Part shown: positions 1 to 7,494 of the stretch, piece after piece
Layout: each line of letters begins with the position of its first letter
How positions within the stretch are numbered: the stretch's first letter is position 1
Assembly: GCF_029278605.1 (NCBI RefSeq)
Contig: NZ_CP119574.1
Span: forward strand, 434,001 to 498,000
From: Cupriavidus sp. WKF15
GTDB lineage: Bacteria > Pseudomonadota > Gammaproteobacteria > Burkholderiales > Burkholderiaceae
Reading direction: 5' to 3'
DNA length: 64,000 nt
Program-made: the position numbers and the translations under genes
Notes under the pieces: generated by a model
The model's input: the letters and a program-made list of their open reading frames with translations, nothing else
Database searches by the model: none
Told to the model about the DNA's origin: nothing

Positions 1-125
1 TCGGCCACTACCACATTGCCGCCGCGCATGTCCGCCTTGTACTCCAGTTGCCCCTTAGCTCGAAAAAGCTCATGTCGGCGATCGAACGTGCCAGACGCCG
101 GTTTTTCACCATGCCGCGCACGTTC
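1..125 (-). pseudogene. IS200/IS605-family OrfB (TnpB) fragment, frameshifted
   Basis: On the minus strand the sequence encodes a piece typical of IS605 OrfB proteins: DLNVRGMVKNRRLARSIAD, followed after a one-base slip near position 60 by QLEYKADMRGGNVVVA. Both halves match the central/C-terminal part of TnpB just before its zinc-finger region. The gene continues past the left edge, and there is no coding sequence upstream of the DLNV motif, so the N-terminal half is absent. It is therefore a degenerate remnant, broken by truncation and a frameshift. Recognition is from family knowledge. Confidence 0.62.
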
Positions 126-138
126 AGATCCCGCACAG

Positions 139-309
139 GACAGTCTGCCATGTCCCGGGCCATCGACTGAACATGCTTACGATGCACGCTACGCGTCTGC
201 GGCAACCTCACTGCGCTGCTCCGTGAGGTTGGCAAGCGGCAGCGAAAGGGCGTGCAAAGGCGCTCGGACCTCGATATTGCGATATTGGCGGAAATAGCGA
301 TCCGCAACA
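139..309 (+). repeat. Diverged dispersed repeat, copy 1
   Basis: This stretch is clearly similar to 17415-17601 in the same orientation. Shared blocks include gacagtctgcca, aacatgcttacg, a gcaagcg.cagcg block, gcgctcgga and atagcgatc.gcaaca. Neither copy has a convincing intact reading frame. It begins immediately beside the TnpB remnant. The function is unknown; it may be a decayed element end or an old gene relic. Confidence 0.6.
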
Positions 310-350
310 TCAACCATCTTGCGAGTGCTCAGGCAGGGCAATACGCCGAA

Positions 351-366
351 TGCGACATCTGTCGCA
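351..366. promoter_or_regulatory. Putative activator-binding dyad (UAS) upstream of the PQQ dehydrogenase gene
   Basis: TGCGACA-tc-TGTCGCA is a perfect 7+7 bp inverted repeat. Further half-sites, TGTCGC near 380 and GAGACA near 396, follow. It lies about 145 bp upstream of the sigma-54-like element at 510-525, the usual distance for an enhancer-type activator site. It resembles the dyad at 7262-7275. The region 310-589 otherwise has no gene. Confidence 0.5.
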
Positions 367-509
367 TTCACTGCTTCAGTTGTCGCTAATGAAATGAGAC
401 AGCCGCGCTCAGGGCGCTACGCGGGGGAAGCACCTGAGTCAAAGAAATTTCATGACGGACGCGGGTTCGGCTGACGCCTTAATACGGTGGCATGGAGGTG
501 TGTGGCGCA

Positions 510-525
510 TGGCACAGAAGCTGCG
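510..525 (+). promoter_or_regulatory. Sigma-54-like -24/-12 promoter of the PQQ dehydrogenase gene
   Basis: TGGCACAGAAGCTGCG has GG and GC at the spacing of the consensus TGGCAC-N5-TTGCW. The -24 half is perfect, while the -12 half reads CTGCG. It sits 65 bp before the start codon at 590. Control by the AcoR-like activator at 13741 is inferred. Confidence 0.6.
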
Positions 526-589
526 TATTGCCAGCCGTTTGTCGCGGCAAGCGACCGTAAACCGGCGTCAATAGAACAAGGAGACGATA

Positions 590-2272
590 GTGACCAACCT
601 CGAATACCGCGTTAAGGGGGTAATAGCAAAGAAGGCATTGATCATGGGGATTGCAATGGTCGGGGCTCAAGGCGCTCAAGCAGAGAGTGGCCCGGGGTTC
701 GATGATCCGAACAACTGGCCCCAATACCACCGCAGCTACAACGCTTGGCGTTATAGCCCTCTCAATCAAATCAACAGGAACAACATCAAGAGATTGCATG
801 TGGCCTGGATCCACCAACCAGGGGTGGTTACCCATGGGCTGCAGGCAACGCCGATCGTGATCGACGGTGTGATGTACTACATCGCGGCAGATAACAACGT
901 GTTTGCGCTCGATGCAGCGACCGGCAAGACGCTGTGGCACTACAAGCCCAAGCTAGCTCCGATCACCAGGGAGGTGTTCTATGCCTCGGCGAGTCGCGGC
1001 GTGACCGTGGGGCGCGGCAAGGTATTCGTCGGTACGCTGGATGGTCGTTTCGTTGCGCTCGATCAGAAGACCGGCAAGGAGTTGTGGTCGACCCAACTCA
1101 CCAACCAGAGGGCGGAACAAGGCGCGTTGTTCTCGGCGCCGCCGCAGTTGGCGGGAAACATCCTGTTTGGGGGCACGACTGGCGGTGACCAGCCGATCAT
1201 CGGCAAGATTTTCGCGGTCAATGCCGATACTGGCGAGCGTACCTGGACGTTCGAGATCCCGCGTGATGACCCGAACAGCTGGCCCGGCGACAGCCGGTCG
1301 AAGGCTGGCGGCTCGGCATGGATGCCTGGAACCTACGATCCCACCACCGACACGATCTACATTGGCACCAGCAATGCCGCTCCTGACTTCAACCGCGAGG
1401 GCCGCGTCGGCGACAACCTTTATACCGCCAGTTTGCTCGCGCTCGATCCCAAGACCGGGAAACTTAAGTGGTATCGACAAGAGGTGCCGAACGATACCTG
1501 GGACTTCGACGCGGCTTACGAGGCGCTGCTCGTTCCCGACGGTCACGGCAAGACTGCGCTCGTGCACTTGAACAAGAACGGCTTCGTGTACGTCATGGAC
1601 AAAGACACCGGTGCGATGCGTAATGCGTGGCAGTACGCCGAGAACATGAACTGGGCGAAAGGCGTTGATCCCAAGACCGGTTTGCCGATTGAACCGAATT
1701 ATCCTGAGACCGACAAGCAAAAGCTTCACTGCCCCAACTTACTCGGCGCTCGCAGCTGGAACGCCGGAGCCTACAATCCAGGCACCAAGCTCTGGTACTC
1801 GCAGGGCATGGAGGTGTGCAATACCGTCACCAGCGCAAAGCAGGGGCCGACCCCAGGCATCAACACTCTGACGCTCGGTTTGTCGGAAATCACCTTGACC
1901 GATCCGCCTGGCAAGAAGGCCGATGGCTGGCTTGCCGCCTTCAATCCACTGACAGGCAAGCAGGCCTGGAAGGTGCGGTTCGAGCTGCCGCCGCTCAGCA
2001 ACGTACTGGCGACCGGGGGTGGGCTCGTGTTCACCGGAGACATGGTCGGCAATCTCTATGCATTCGACGCCGACAACGGCAAAGAGCTGTGGAAGTTCAA
2101 CGCGGGGTCCGGGGCGCGGGGCGGTCCGGTCAGCTATGCGGTCAACGGCAAGCAATACATTGCGATTCCTACCGGCTTGGGCTCGCATGCACCCGGTTTC
2201 CTGACGGGGGCTTTCCCGCAGATTCGCGATTTGCCAGGCGGTGCGGCAATGATGGTGTTTGCCGTAGATTGA
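590..2272 (+). CDS. PQQ-dependent (quinoprotein) alcohol dehydrogenase, type I, periplasmic
   Basis: This is a 560-residue eight-bladed propeller quinoprotein with repeated A.D..TGK..W tryptophan-docking motifs and no haem-binding site, so it is a type I enzyme that needs a separate cytochrome. A signal peptide ends at AQA, about residue 32. The start is GTG at 590, behind AAGGAGAC. The metal/PQQ site shows Asn262 (GTSNAAP) and the catalytic Asp305 in NDTWDFDA. Asp307, two residues on, is at the position that holds Asp in lanthanide-type enzymes. Aligned by eye, the usual vicinal Cys-Cys near residue 135 reads Phe-Tyr, and the metal-ligand Glu appears to be Asp, so the site is atypical. The cytochrome c gene follows, and a sigma-54-like promoter precedes it. 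The substrate is unknown; an alcohol or diol is likely. Confidence 0.85.
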   Translation: MTNLEYRVKGVIAKKALIMGIAMVGAQGAQAESGPGFDDPNNWPQYHRSYNAWRYSPLNQINRNNIKRLHVAWIHQPGVVTHGLQATPIVIDGVMYYIAADNNVFALDAATGKTLWHYKPKLAPITREVFYASASRGVTVGRGKVFVGTLDGRFVALDQKTGKELWSTQLTNQRAEQGALFSAPPQLAGNILFGGTTGGDQPIIGKIFAVNADTGERTWTFEIPRDDPNSWPGDSRSKAGGSAWMPGTYDPTTDTIYIGTSNAAPDFNREGRVGDNLYTASLLALDPKTGKLKWYRQEVPNDTWDFDAAYEALLVPDGHGKTALVHLNKNGFVYVMDKDTGAMRNAWQYAENMNWAKGVDPKTGLPIEPNYPETDKQKLHCPNLLGARSWNAGAYNPGTKLWYSQGMEVCNTVTSAKQGPTPGINTLTLGLSEITLTDPPGKKADGWLAAFNPLTGKQAWKVRFELPPLSNVLATGGGLVFTGDMVGNLYAFDADNGKELWKFNAGSGARGGPVSYAVNGKQYIAIPTGLGSHAPGFLTGAFPQIRDLPGGAAMMVFAVD

Positions 2273-2311
2273 CGGCCCGCATCACGGCAAACCAGGTGCC
2301 TGTTGGCGCAA

Positions 2312-2333
2312 GGGGACGGTTTCGCCCGTCCCT
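2312..2333 (+). terminator. Hairpin between PQQ dehydrogenase and cytochrome c genes
   Basis: GGGACGG and CCGTCCC form a 7 bp stem around a 6-base loop, with no T-tract behind it. It may attenuate transcription or stabilise the upstream mRNA rather than act as a full terminator. Confidence 0.3.
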
Positions 2334-2359
2334 GTACTTCCCACTTCAGACTTACCGCC

Positions 2360-2791
2360 ATGACGAAACTTTTCCCTATCACGGTTGGCGCATTCGCGGC
2401 ATTCGTCACTGTAGCTGCCGGCGCTGGCACGCCGGAGGGACACGGGGCTCCCACTCCGAGCGCGGAACCTGTCGCCGCAACGACGGAGCCATCGACTTCG
2501 GCGCTATCGCCACCGTTCTCCCTCAATGATCCGGCGCGTATTGAGAACGGCCGCAAGCGCTTTGGATCTACCTGCGCAGCATACTGTCACGGGACGGGCG
2601 GACAGGGAGGCCGTGCACCGAGCTTTACGGGTCGCACAGACTTCGTCCCTGCCGATGCGTTCAAAACGATCGCAGAAGGACGAACTGGCGCCGATGTCAT
2701 GCCGCCATGGAGCAGTACCTTCAAATCCGAACAGATCTGGGAACTCGTTGCCTATCTCCAGTACTTGTCGAAACAGCCCGCGACGCGATAA
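2360..2791 (+). CDS. Small periplasmic cytochrome c, probable electron acceptor of the PQQ dehydrogenase
   Basis: The protein has 143 residues with an N-terminal signal sequence (MTKLFPITVGAFAAF), an Ala/Pro/Thr-rich linker, then one cytochrome c domain. The haem site reads C72-AAY-C76-H77, that is CX3CH rather than CX2CH. The codons tgc gca gca tac tgt cac are unambiguous. Met in GADVMPPW is the likely axial ligand. ATG 2360 is preferred to the upstream in-frame start at 2303 because the signal peptide begins there. Its position directly after the quinoprotein gene suggests it takes electrons from PQQH2. Electrons could then pass to a terminal oxidase or the b561 encoded at 6240. Confidence 0.8.
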   Translation: MTKLFPITVGAFAAFVTVAAGAGTPEGHGAPTPSAEPVAATTEPSTSALSPPFSLNDPARIENGRKRFGSTCAAYCHGTGGQGGRAPSFTGRTDFVPADAFKTIAEGRTGADVMPPWSSTFKSEQIWELVAYLQYLSKQPATR

Positions 2792-3032
2792 GCGCTCGGC
2801 CTCGTCAGGCGAGTCTTCCATCCCACCAGATGCCGCGCCGTGGCCGACAGGCCATCGAGATGTGGGCACTGGCACAACTGCCGAGGGCATTTTGACGGCC
2901 ACCGATGAACCTGCGCAGAGTTCGCTGCCTTGGCGTACACCGCGTAAAGCCCATGGCCGAAAAACCACTCAAGACCGCGCGCGGCTCCCAGCAAGCAACT
3001 GCACAACAGTACTGATACATAAGGAGGAAACA

Positions 3033-3278
3033 GTGCTGATTTTCGACGAGGCGACACATCGGATTGTCGGCGCCGGCCTTGTCGGCACGCACGCGGGCGA
3101 TCTCATCGGGGAAGTCTGCCTGGCTATCGAGATGGGTTGCGAAGCAGCCGATATTGGCAAGACGATCCACCCGCATCCGACGCTGGCGGAATCCATCGGG
3201 CTGTGCGCCGAGGCGTTCGAGGGCGTGTGTACGGATCTGCCGCCGCAGAGGAAAATGGCGTCGGTATCGACCATGTAA
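3033..3278 (+). pseudogene. C-terminal dimerisation-domain fragment of dihydrolipoyl dehydrogenase (E3)
   Basis: The 81-residue product is the last part of an E3 enzyme: GLVGTHAGDLIGEVCLAIEM, then HPHPTLAESIG with the catalytic-type His, and ending near DLPPQRK. The FAD and NAD domains and the redox disulfide are absent, and the upstream in-frame sequence has no E3 similarity. Oddly, a near-perfect Shine-Dalgarno (AAGGAGG, 3021-3027) precedes a GTG at 3033, so the fragment could still be translated. It is most simply a relic of an lpd gene that once accompanied the E1/E2 genes at 7495-10564. A functional mini-domain cannot be excluded. Confidence 0.65.
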
Positions 3279-3451
3279 CGGACGCCACTGCCACTGGCTT
3301 CCTGTGTGCCAAGCGCCTTTGCCAGGCGCGATGATCCAGACGCGATTCTCCTCCCGGCCAACCGGGCTCTCCATTCGATGTGCGCATGAATGAGAAGTCG
3401 TGACAGACGGGAGAGAGGCCACAGCACCGTACCCAGCCATCGCTGCTTGAT

Positions 3452-3470
3452 AAAAATGGGCCGCGGCCCC
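3452..3470 (-). terminator. Possible rho-independent terminator of the porin gene
   Basis: On the minus strand GGGCCGCGGCCC is followed by ATTTTTA. The GC palindrome has little loop by itself, but CCGCGGCC at 3495-3502 gives an alternative pairing partner. It lies 40 bp past the porin stop. Confidence 0.4.
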
Positions 3471-3509
3471 TTTCTATCCTCGACGAGGCATGGCCCGCGG
3501 CCGTGTCCA

Positions 3510-4637
3510 TCAGAACGTGTGCTTCAGGCCAGCGCCGACCAGGAGCGTCTTCGCGCCTGGCGCAGTACCGCCGGCAACAATGGAGGTCTTGAGGCTTTCA
3601 AGCGAATCGGCGGTCCCGACCGGGCCCGCGTCGACATAGGCCAGTTGCGCATACAGCGTGGTGCGCTTGGAGAAGGAATGGTCGTTGCTCAGCACCACTG
3701 ACCTCGTCGAACTGTTGTGAGCGTCGCTTCTGTAGCGGCTGTAGTAGCCGGCGAGCGTTGTCGTATTGTTCCCGTTCCAACTGTAGTCGATGCCTGCGCC
3801 GCTGGACTGGACGTGGGAGATGCGGCCCCCGCCCGTCGCATTGTTGATGACATCCACGTAGTTCAACCTGCCGTTGAAGGCGCCACCGAACGGCACCGCG
3901 ACGCCGGCGGTCCACAGCCGACTGACGGTTGCGCCGCTGGTGCCGTCCTTCATCGCCTGATAGCCGAGCGCCACGGTTGCAGGGCCAGTGTAGGAGGCGC
4001 CGAGCGAGATCTCGTCGCCCTTGTTCATGCTGCCCGAGACTTCACCGAATGAGTACGCTGCGGCCAGCCATACCGGACCAAAGCTGTTCGAGTATTGAAC
4101 GGCGTTGCCGATGAACACGCCAACGTCGTTGCCGGTGTTTGTGCCGGCGCCCAGGGCATTTCCGGGGGACGACAACTGGTTGTAGGCCCAGACGTACAGG
4201 TTGGAGAACTGCTCTTTGAAGCCGCGCGCTTCAGTGCCGATCACGCCGATCAGGGCCGGGCTGTACTGACGGCCCAGCGTGATCGTCCCCCAGTTTCCGG
4301 TGAGGCCGACGTTTGCCTCGCGACGGAAGATCTGCGAGCCGAAGCCAGGTCCGCTCGTCAGTTCTCCGGTATCGCTGCTGAAATGCCCCTGGAGGTTGAA
4401 GCTCGCCTTTAGTCCGCTGCCAAGGTCCTCGACACCCTTGATGCCCCAGATGCTCGGGCTGATACCCCCAGACCTCGACTCGGTGAGGCTGCCGGCGTTG
4501 TCCGCGCTCTTGTTCCGGTACTGCAGTCCGGAGTCGACGACGCCATAGAGCGTCACCGATGATTGCGCCATGGACGTTCCCGCAGCACACCCCATGGTGA
4601 CTGCCAGGAGGTATCCCCGTATGTCATTGCACTGCAT
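3510..4637 (-). CDS. Outer-membrane general porin (Gram-negative porin, OmpC-like family)
   Basis: The 375-residue product is a 16-stranded-type trimeric porin of the Burkholderiales family. The signal peptide ends at SMA and the mature protein opens QSSVTLYGVVDSGLQY. GLKGVEDLGSG-type turns (here GIKGVEDLGSGL), LGRQYSP and a C-terminal GLKHTF ending in Phe are hallmarks of the family. The start at 4637 follows AAGGAGAC. It is transcribed away from the beta-propeller gene and has its own sigma-54-like promoter at 4730-4745. Co-control with the oxidation genes suggests it admits their substrate. That role is an inference, since porins of this family are usually broad. Confidence 0.9.
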   Translation of the reverse strand: MQCNDIRGYLLAVTMGCAAGTSMAQSSVTLYGVVDSGLQYRNKSADNAGSLTESRSGGISPSIWGIKGVEDLGSGLKASFNLQGHFSSDTGELTSGPGFGSQIFRREANVGLTGNWGTITLGRQYSPALIGVIGTEARGFKEQFSNLYVWAYNQLSSPGNALGAGTNTGNDVGVFIGNAVQYSNSFGPVWLAAAYSFGEVSGSMNKGDEISLGASYTGPATVALGYQAMKDGTSGATVSRLWTAGVAVPFGGAFNGRLNYVDVINNATGGGRISHVQSSGAGIDYSWNGNNTTTLAGYYSRYRSDAHNSSTRSVVLSNDHSFSKRTTLYAQLAYVDAGPVGTADSLESLKTSIVAGGTAPGAKTLLVGAGLKHTF

Positions 4638-4729
4638 GAAGTCTCCTTTCTTTCTTGTTGAGACAGGCTAGGTCTCTATTTCTGAGTCAGGTGCTCGAAG
4701 GTATATGGGCTCGGCACCGGCCGTGGCTT

Positions 4730-4745
4730 AGCAATGTGCGTACCA
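4730..4745 (-). promoter_or_regulatory. Sigma-54-like promoter of the porin gene
   Basis: Read on the minus strand the sequence is TGGTACGCACATTGCT. It matches TGGCACG-N4-TTGCW at all but one position, with correct GG/GC spacing. It lies about 95 bp upstream of the porin start. Confidence 0.65.
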
Positions 4746-5034
4746 GGTCGACGTTGCGACAATGCCCGCCTTCTTCTTGTAAGGTGCAGGCGCGAAACAC
4801 CACAGTGGATGGCCCCGTCTTGCGCCACACGTGTCGCATGTCGTGCAACATTCGTCGCGCGCGAACGCGCCAGGTGTGGCGTGATTGAGCAGCGGGCACA
4901 ACAACTGTTCCGTCATGAGGCACCTCGCGGGCATGGCCGATATGGCTGCGCTCGACCTCTGGTGACATCACTGGTTTGTGGCGGCGCTCACGGGCAGCAG
5001 GTCTCTGACGGAAATCTATGGAGCAGGCCACTGA

Positions 5035-5050
5035 TGGCCCGCATTTTGCT
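5035..5050 (+). promoter_or_regulatory. Sigma-54-like promoter of the beta-propeller/cytochrome b561 pair
   Basis: TGGCCCGCATTTTGCT matches TGGCACG-N4-TTGCW with a single mismatch and correct spacing. It lies about 140 bp upstream of the ATG at 5192. Confidence 0.7.
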
Positions 5051-5191
5051 CAGAGTGCTTGCTCAGAATCCTGCTGGTCGGCACGCGATTCTTCCCACCG
5101 CAAAGCAACGCTGTGACGACCGTTAGCACAACAACCAGGCGGCTGCTTCAGATCACGGATCGTGCCCGCCAAATAGAATGAGAGCGAGACG

Positions 5192-6253
5192 ATGAATTTC
5201 CTATCCCGCGTTGGCATGGCGGCCTTTGCCTGCATGAGCGCGGCGCCGGCATGGCAAGCGTATGCGGCCGAGAACGGTGTTGCCTATGTCACCAATCAAG
5301 GGGGCGGCGTGACCGTGCTGGACACGCTCACGCTAAAGCCCATTGCCGACATCGCGGTAGGGCGCGATCCCCGCGGTCTGGCGGTATCGCCTGATGGCCG
5401 CTGGCTGCTCACCGCCAACCAGGGAAGTTCGGACGTATCAGTGATCGACACCGGCACGCGCAAGGAAGTCAGGCGCATTGCCATCGGCAAGAACGTTGAG
5501 TTCTTGCGGATATCTCCCGACGGCCACCTCGCGTTCGTGACCTACGAGCCGTCATCGCACGGCGGGCCGCCAGCCAGTGAACGGAAAGCGGAGAAGGGCC
5601 AGGACCAGGACGAAGTCCCAGCGGAGGTGGCTGTCGTGGACCTCAGGCAGTGGAGCGTGGTCGGCCGTATCAAAGCGGCCCGCGAAACCGAGGGCATCGA
5701 GTTCTCGCCGGATGGGAAACTACTGGTAGTCGCGAATGAAGGTGAGAATACGCTTGTCGCTTACGATATCGCGACTTTGAAGAAGGTCCGGTCGGTGGAT
5801 GTGTCCCCGTATGGCAGCCGGCCGCGCGGCATCAAGATCGCGCCGAATGGCAAGACCTACGTGGTCGCGATGGAAAACTCGGACAACCTGTTGCTGCTCG
5901 ACACCGGTCTCGAGCCGATCAGGACAGTGCCGACTGAACGCGGCCCCTATGGTGTCGCGTTCGACCGCGAAGGCCGGTACCTCTGGGTTGCCGCTAGTCG
6001 CGCTGACCGTTTGCAGGTCTTCGACGCCCAGAGCCTGACCACGGTGGCTGTAGTGCCGGTCGGCAAGCGCTGCTGGCACTTCAGTTTCACTCCAGATGCG
6101 CAGAAGCTGCTGCTCGCGTGTGGGCGCTCCAACAGCCTGCACGTGATTGATCCGCGGCGCTATGAAGTCGTTGATACGCTCCAGAACTACAAAATGCCAT
6201 GGGGCGTGGTCACCTATCCGGCATCGGTGGGGAGTCTCGATGCGCCGCGCTAG
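5192..6253 (+). CDS. PQQ-catabolism-associated YVTN beta-propeller protein, periplasmic
   Basis: The protein has 353 residues. An N-terminal signal peptide (cleavage about AYA-AEN, residue 26) is followed by YVTN/cytochrome-D1-type repeats such as GVAYVTNQGGGVTVLDT, RGLAVSPDGRWLLTANQG and GIEFSPDGKLLVVANEG, giving about seven blades. A charged linker (ERKAEKGQDQDEVPAE) interrupts one blade near residues 130-145. Proteins of this group occur beside PQQ-dependent alcohol oxidation genes; their biochemical role is not settled. The gene overlaps cytochrome b561 by 14 bases, so the two are translated as a unit. The sigma-54-like promoter at 5035 precedes it. Confidence 0.8.
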   Translation: MNFLSRVGMAAFACMSAAPAWQAYAAENGVAYVTNQGGGVTVLDTLTLKPIADIAVGRDPRGLAVSPDGRWLLTANQGSSDVSVIDTGTRKEVRRIAIGKNVEFLRISPDGHLAFVTYEPSSHGGPPASERKAEKGQDQDEVPAEVAVVDLRQWSVVGRIKAARETEGIEFSPDGKLLVVANEGENTLVAYDIATLKKVRSVDVSPYGSRPRGIKIAPNGKTYVVAMENSDNLLLLDTGLEPIRTVPTERGPYGVAFDREGRYLWVAASRADRLQVFDAQSLTTVAVVPVGKRCWHFSFTPDAQKLLLACGRSNSLHVIDPRRYEVVDTLQNYKMPWGVVTYPASVGSLDAPR

Positions 6254-6836
6254 CCGGGATGCCCAACCGCGCAGGGCGGACTCCGCCAATGCCTTGCGCG
6301 CGTATGCGGGGATTCAGATCGCTCTGCATTGGGCGAATGCATTATTGCTATTCGTCCTGTTCCCGCTGGGCTATTACATGACGAGTCTTCCGCGGGGAAC
6401 GCCCGCGAAGGTGGAATGGGTGGGCCTGCATAAATCAATGGGTCTTACTGCTGCGCTGGTGATCGCATGGCGCGTAGCCGAACGGCTCCGACGGTCTGAG
6501 CCGCCGCTCATGCCAGGGTTGCGCTGCTGGGAAGCGGAAGTGGCGCGCATCACGCACCGCGTTCTGTATATGTGCATGGTGGTGATGCCCCTTTCTGGCT
6601 ATCTGGGATCGTCGTTCAACCAATACGGCACGCGCTTCTGGGGGTTGCTCCTGCCGCGCTGGGGCTGGGTCGACACCACGTTGCAGCACCTGTTCTACGC
6701 GGTGCATGCCACGACTTCGTATCTTCTGCTCGCCCTGGCCCTTCTGCATGTGGTCGGGGTGGTCAAGCATGAGTGGCTCGACCGAAAGGCCTGCTTGCAG
6801 CGCATGCTGCCCGCTGGGCGTGCGCGTTCCAGATAG
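6240..6836 (+). CDS. Cytochrome b561-type membrane protein
   Basis: The 198-residue product has four predicted membrane helices. Paired His residues in IALHWANA, GLHKSMG, YAVHATTSY and LLHVVGVVKHEW are suited to bind two b haems. ATG 6240 is chosen over upstream in-frame starts because GGTGGGGAG lies just before it and the b561 domain starts soon after. It overlaps the stop of the beta-propeller gene. Members of this family transfer electrons between periplasmic donors and quinone. Here it could link periplasmic dehydrogenases to the quinone pool, an inference from position. Confidence 0.82.
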   Translation: MRRASRDAQPRRADSANALRAYAGIQIALHWANALLLFVLFPLGYYMTSLPRGTPAKVEWVGLHKSMGLTAALVIAWRVAERLRRSEPPLMPGLRCWEAEVARITHRVLYMCMVVMPLSGYLGSSFNQYGTRFWGLLLPRWGWVDTTLQHLFYAVHATTSYLLLALALLHVVGVVKHEWLDRKACLQRMLPAGRARSR

Positions 6837-6853
6837 GTCGTTCCAGACAGGTC
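6826..6853 (+). repeat. Two tandem 14-bp units over the cytochrome b561 stop codon
   Basis: GTTCCAGATAGGTC is followed at once by GTTCCAGACAGGTC, one base different. The first unit includes the TAG stop. It is probably a small slippage duplication. Confidence 0.6.
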
Positions 6854-7261
6854 GTATGCGTTTGGGCTGAACGCCGCGCTCCCGGCGGGCAGACGATTCA
6901 ACCGCACTGCGGTGATGGCGCTGCAGACAGCAGCGTCGCCAGATGTGCCAACGTCATGTCGGCGCAATCGCTATCCATTGGCGGCACCGGTTAATACCGG
7001 TGCTCGCCGGGGCCCCTGCGCTGGCTGCAGCGCAGCCGCGTCATGCAAACGCGGCATTTCCGCTTGGTCCTCGAGGCTTGCCAATTTTCCACGCAGGTTG
7101 GTGGATGCGTTCTTGATTGCAACTCCCTCCCGGCCGCCAGCGTCGGGCTATGAACGGATTCATCTGGCGCCATACATCGTTTGTCGCTGGCATCCCCTCT
7201 GACTGGAACGACACTGGCCACCCCGAGCGGGGCCGTGCGTCACGTTTGGCGTCGATGCAAT

Positions 7262-7275
7262 GAGACAAATGTCTC
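7262..7275. promoter_or_regulatory. Putative activator-binding dyad upstream of the E1 alpha gene
   Basis: GAGACA-aa-TGTCTC is a 6+6 inverted repeat with the same form as the dyad at 351-366 (GCGACA-tc-TGTCGC). It lies about 145 bp before the -24 element, and another TGTCTC half-site is at 7291. The similar geometry at both operons supports one shared activator. Confidence 0.55.
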
Positions 7276-7391
7276 GGCGAACGCGACGTCTGTCTCACGG
7301 CACGGGTCGCTCGCAAACGCTCCCGGTCGCGTGCCGGCTGGGGCCCGGATGGCTGCAATGCCTTGTCCAGAAACGAGCCGCGGCGGTTGCT

Positions 7392-7405
7392 GACAAATGT
7401 TTGTC
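7392..7405. promoter_or_regulatory. Promoter-proximal dyad
   Basis: GACAAA-tg-TTTGTC is a perfect 6+6 palindrome ending 14 bp before the -24 box. It resembles the activator dyads but is too close for a normal enhancer site. It could be a second binding site or a bending or repressor site. Confidence 0.4.
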
Positions 7406-7419
7406 GCTTCGCTTGCGGC

Positions 7420-7435
7420 TGGCATCGCTCTTGCA
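7420..7435 (+). promoter_or_regulatory. Sigma-54 promoter of the dehydrogenase-complex operon
   Basis: TGGCATCGCTCTTGCA matches the -24/-12 consensus TGGCAC-N5-TTGCW with one mismatch and exact spacing. The expected transcript start is near 7447, about 48 bp upstream of ATG 7495. This is the best of the four sigma-54-like elements here. Confidence 0.82.
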
Positions 7436-7494
7436 GTTATAGGGTACCCGGCACTTCGGCCGGAAACCGATACGAGAGCAAGAGGAGACTTTGC

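Larger units (their letters stand above)
4638..5191. other. Divergent intergenic control region between porin and beta-propeller genes
   Basis: These 554 bp hold no gene that I can support. They carry back-to-back sigma-54-like promoters (4730-4745 minus, 5035-5050 plus). Between them lie half-sites TGCGACA (4755-4761) and TGTCGCA (4832-4838), which match the arms of the dyad at 351-366. One activator could serve both promoters. Confidence 0.5.
6837..7494 (+). other. Intergenic control region before the E1 alpha gene
   Basis: I see no supportable gene in these 658 bp. A perfect hairpin, GCACCGGT-taat-ACCGGTGC (6984-7003), has no T-tract. The downstream half carries putative activator sites (7262-7275, the half-site TGTCTC at 7291, and 7392-7405) and the sigma-54-like promoter at 7420. 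This is the layout expected for an AcoR-type target operon. Confidence 0.5.

Noticed and set aside
189..371. A 60-residue minus-strand frame that loosely recalls the start of a LysR effector domain
   Set aside because: It overlaps the dispersed repeat, whose second copy does not preserve this frame, so coding is not supported.
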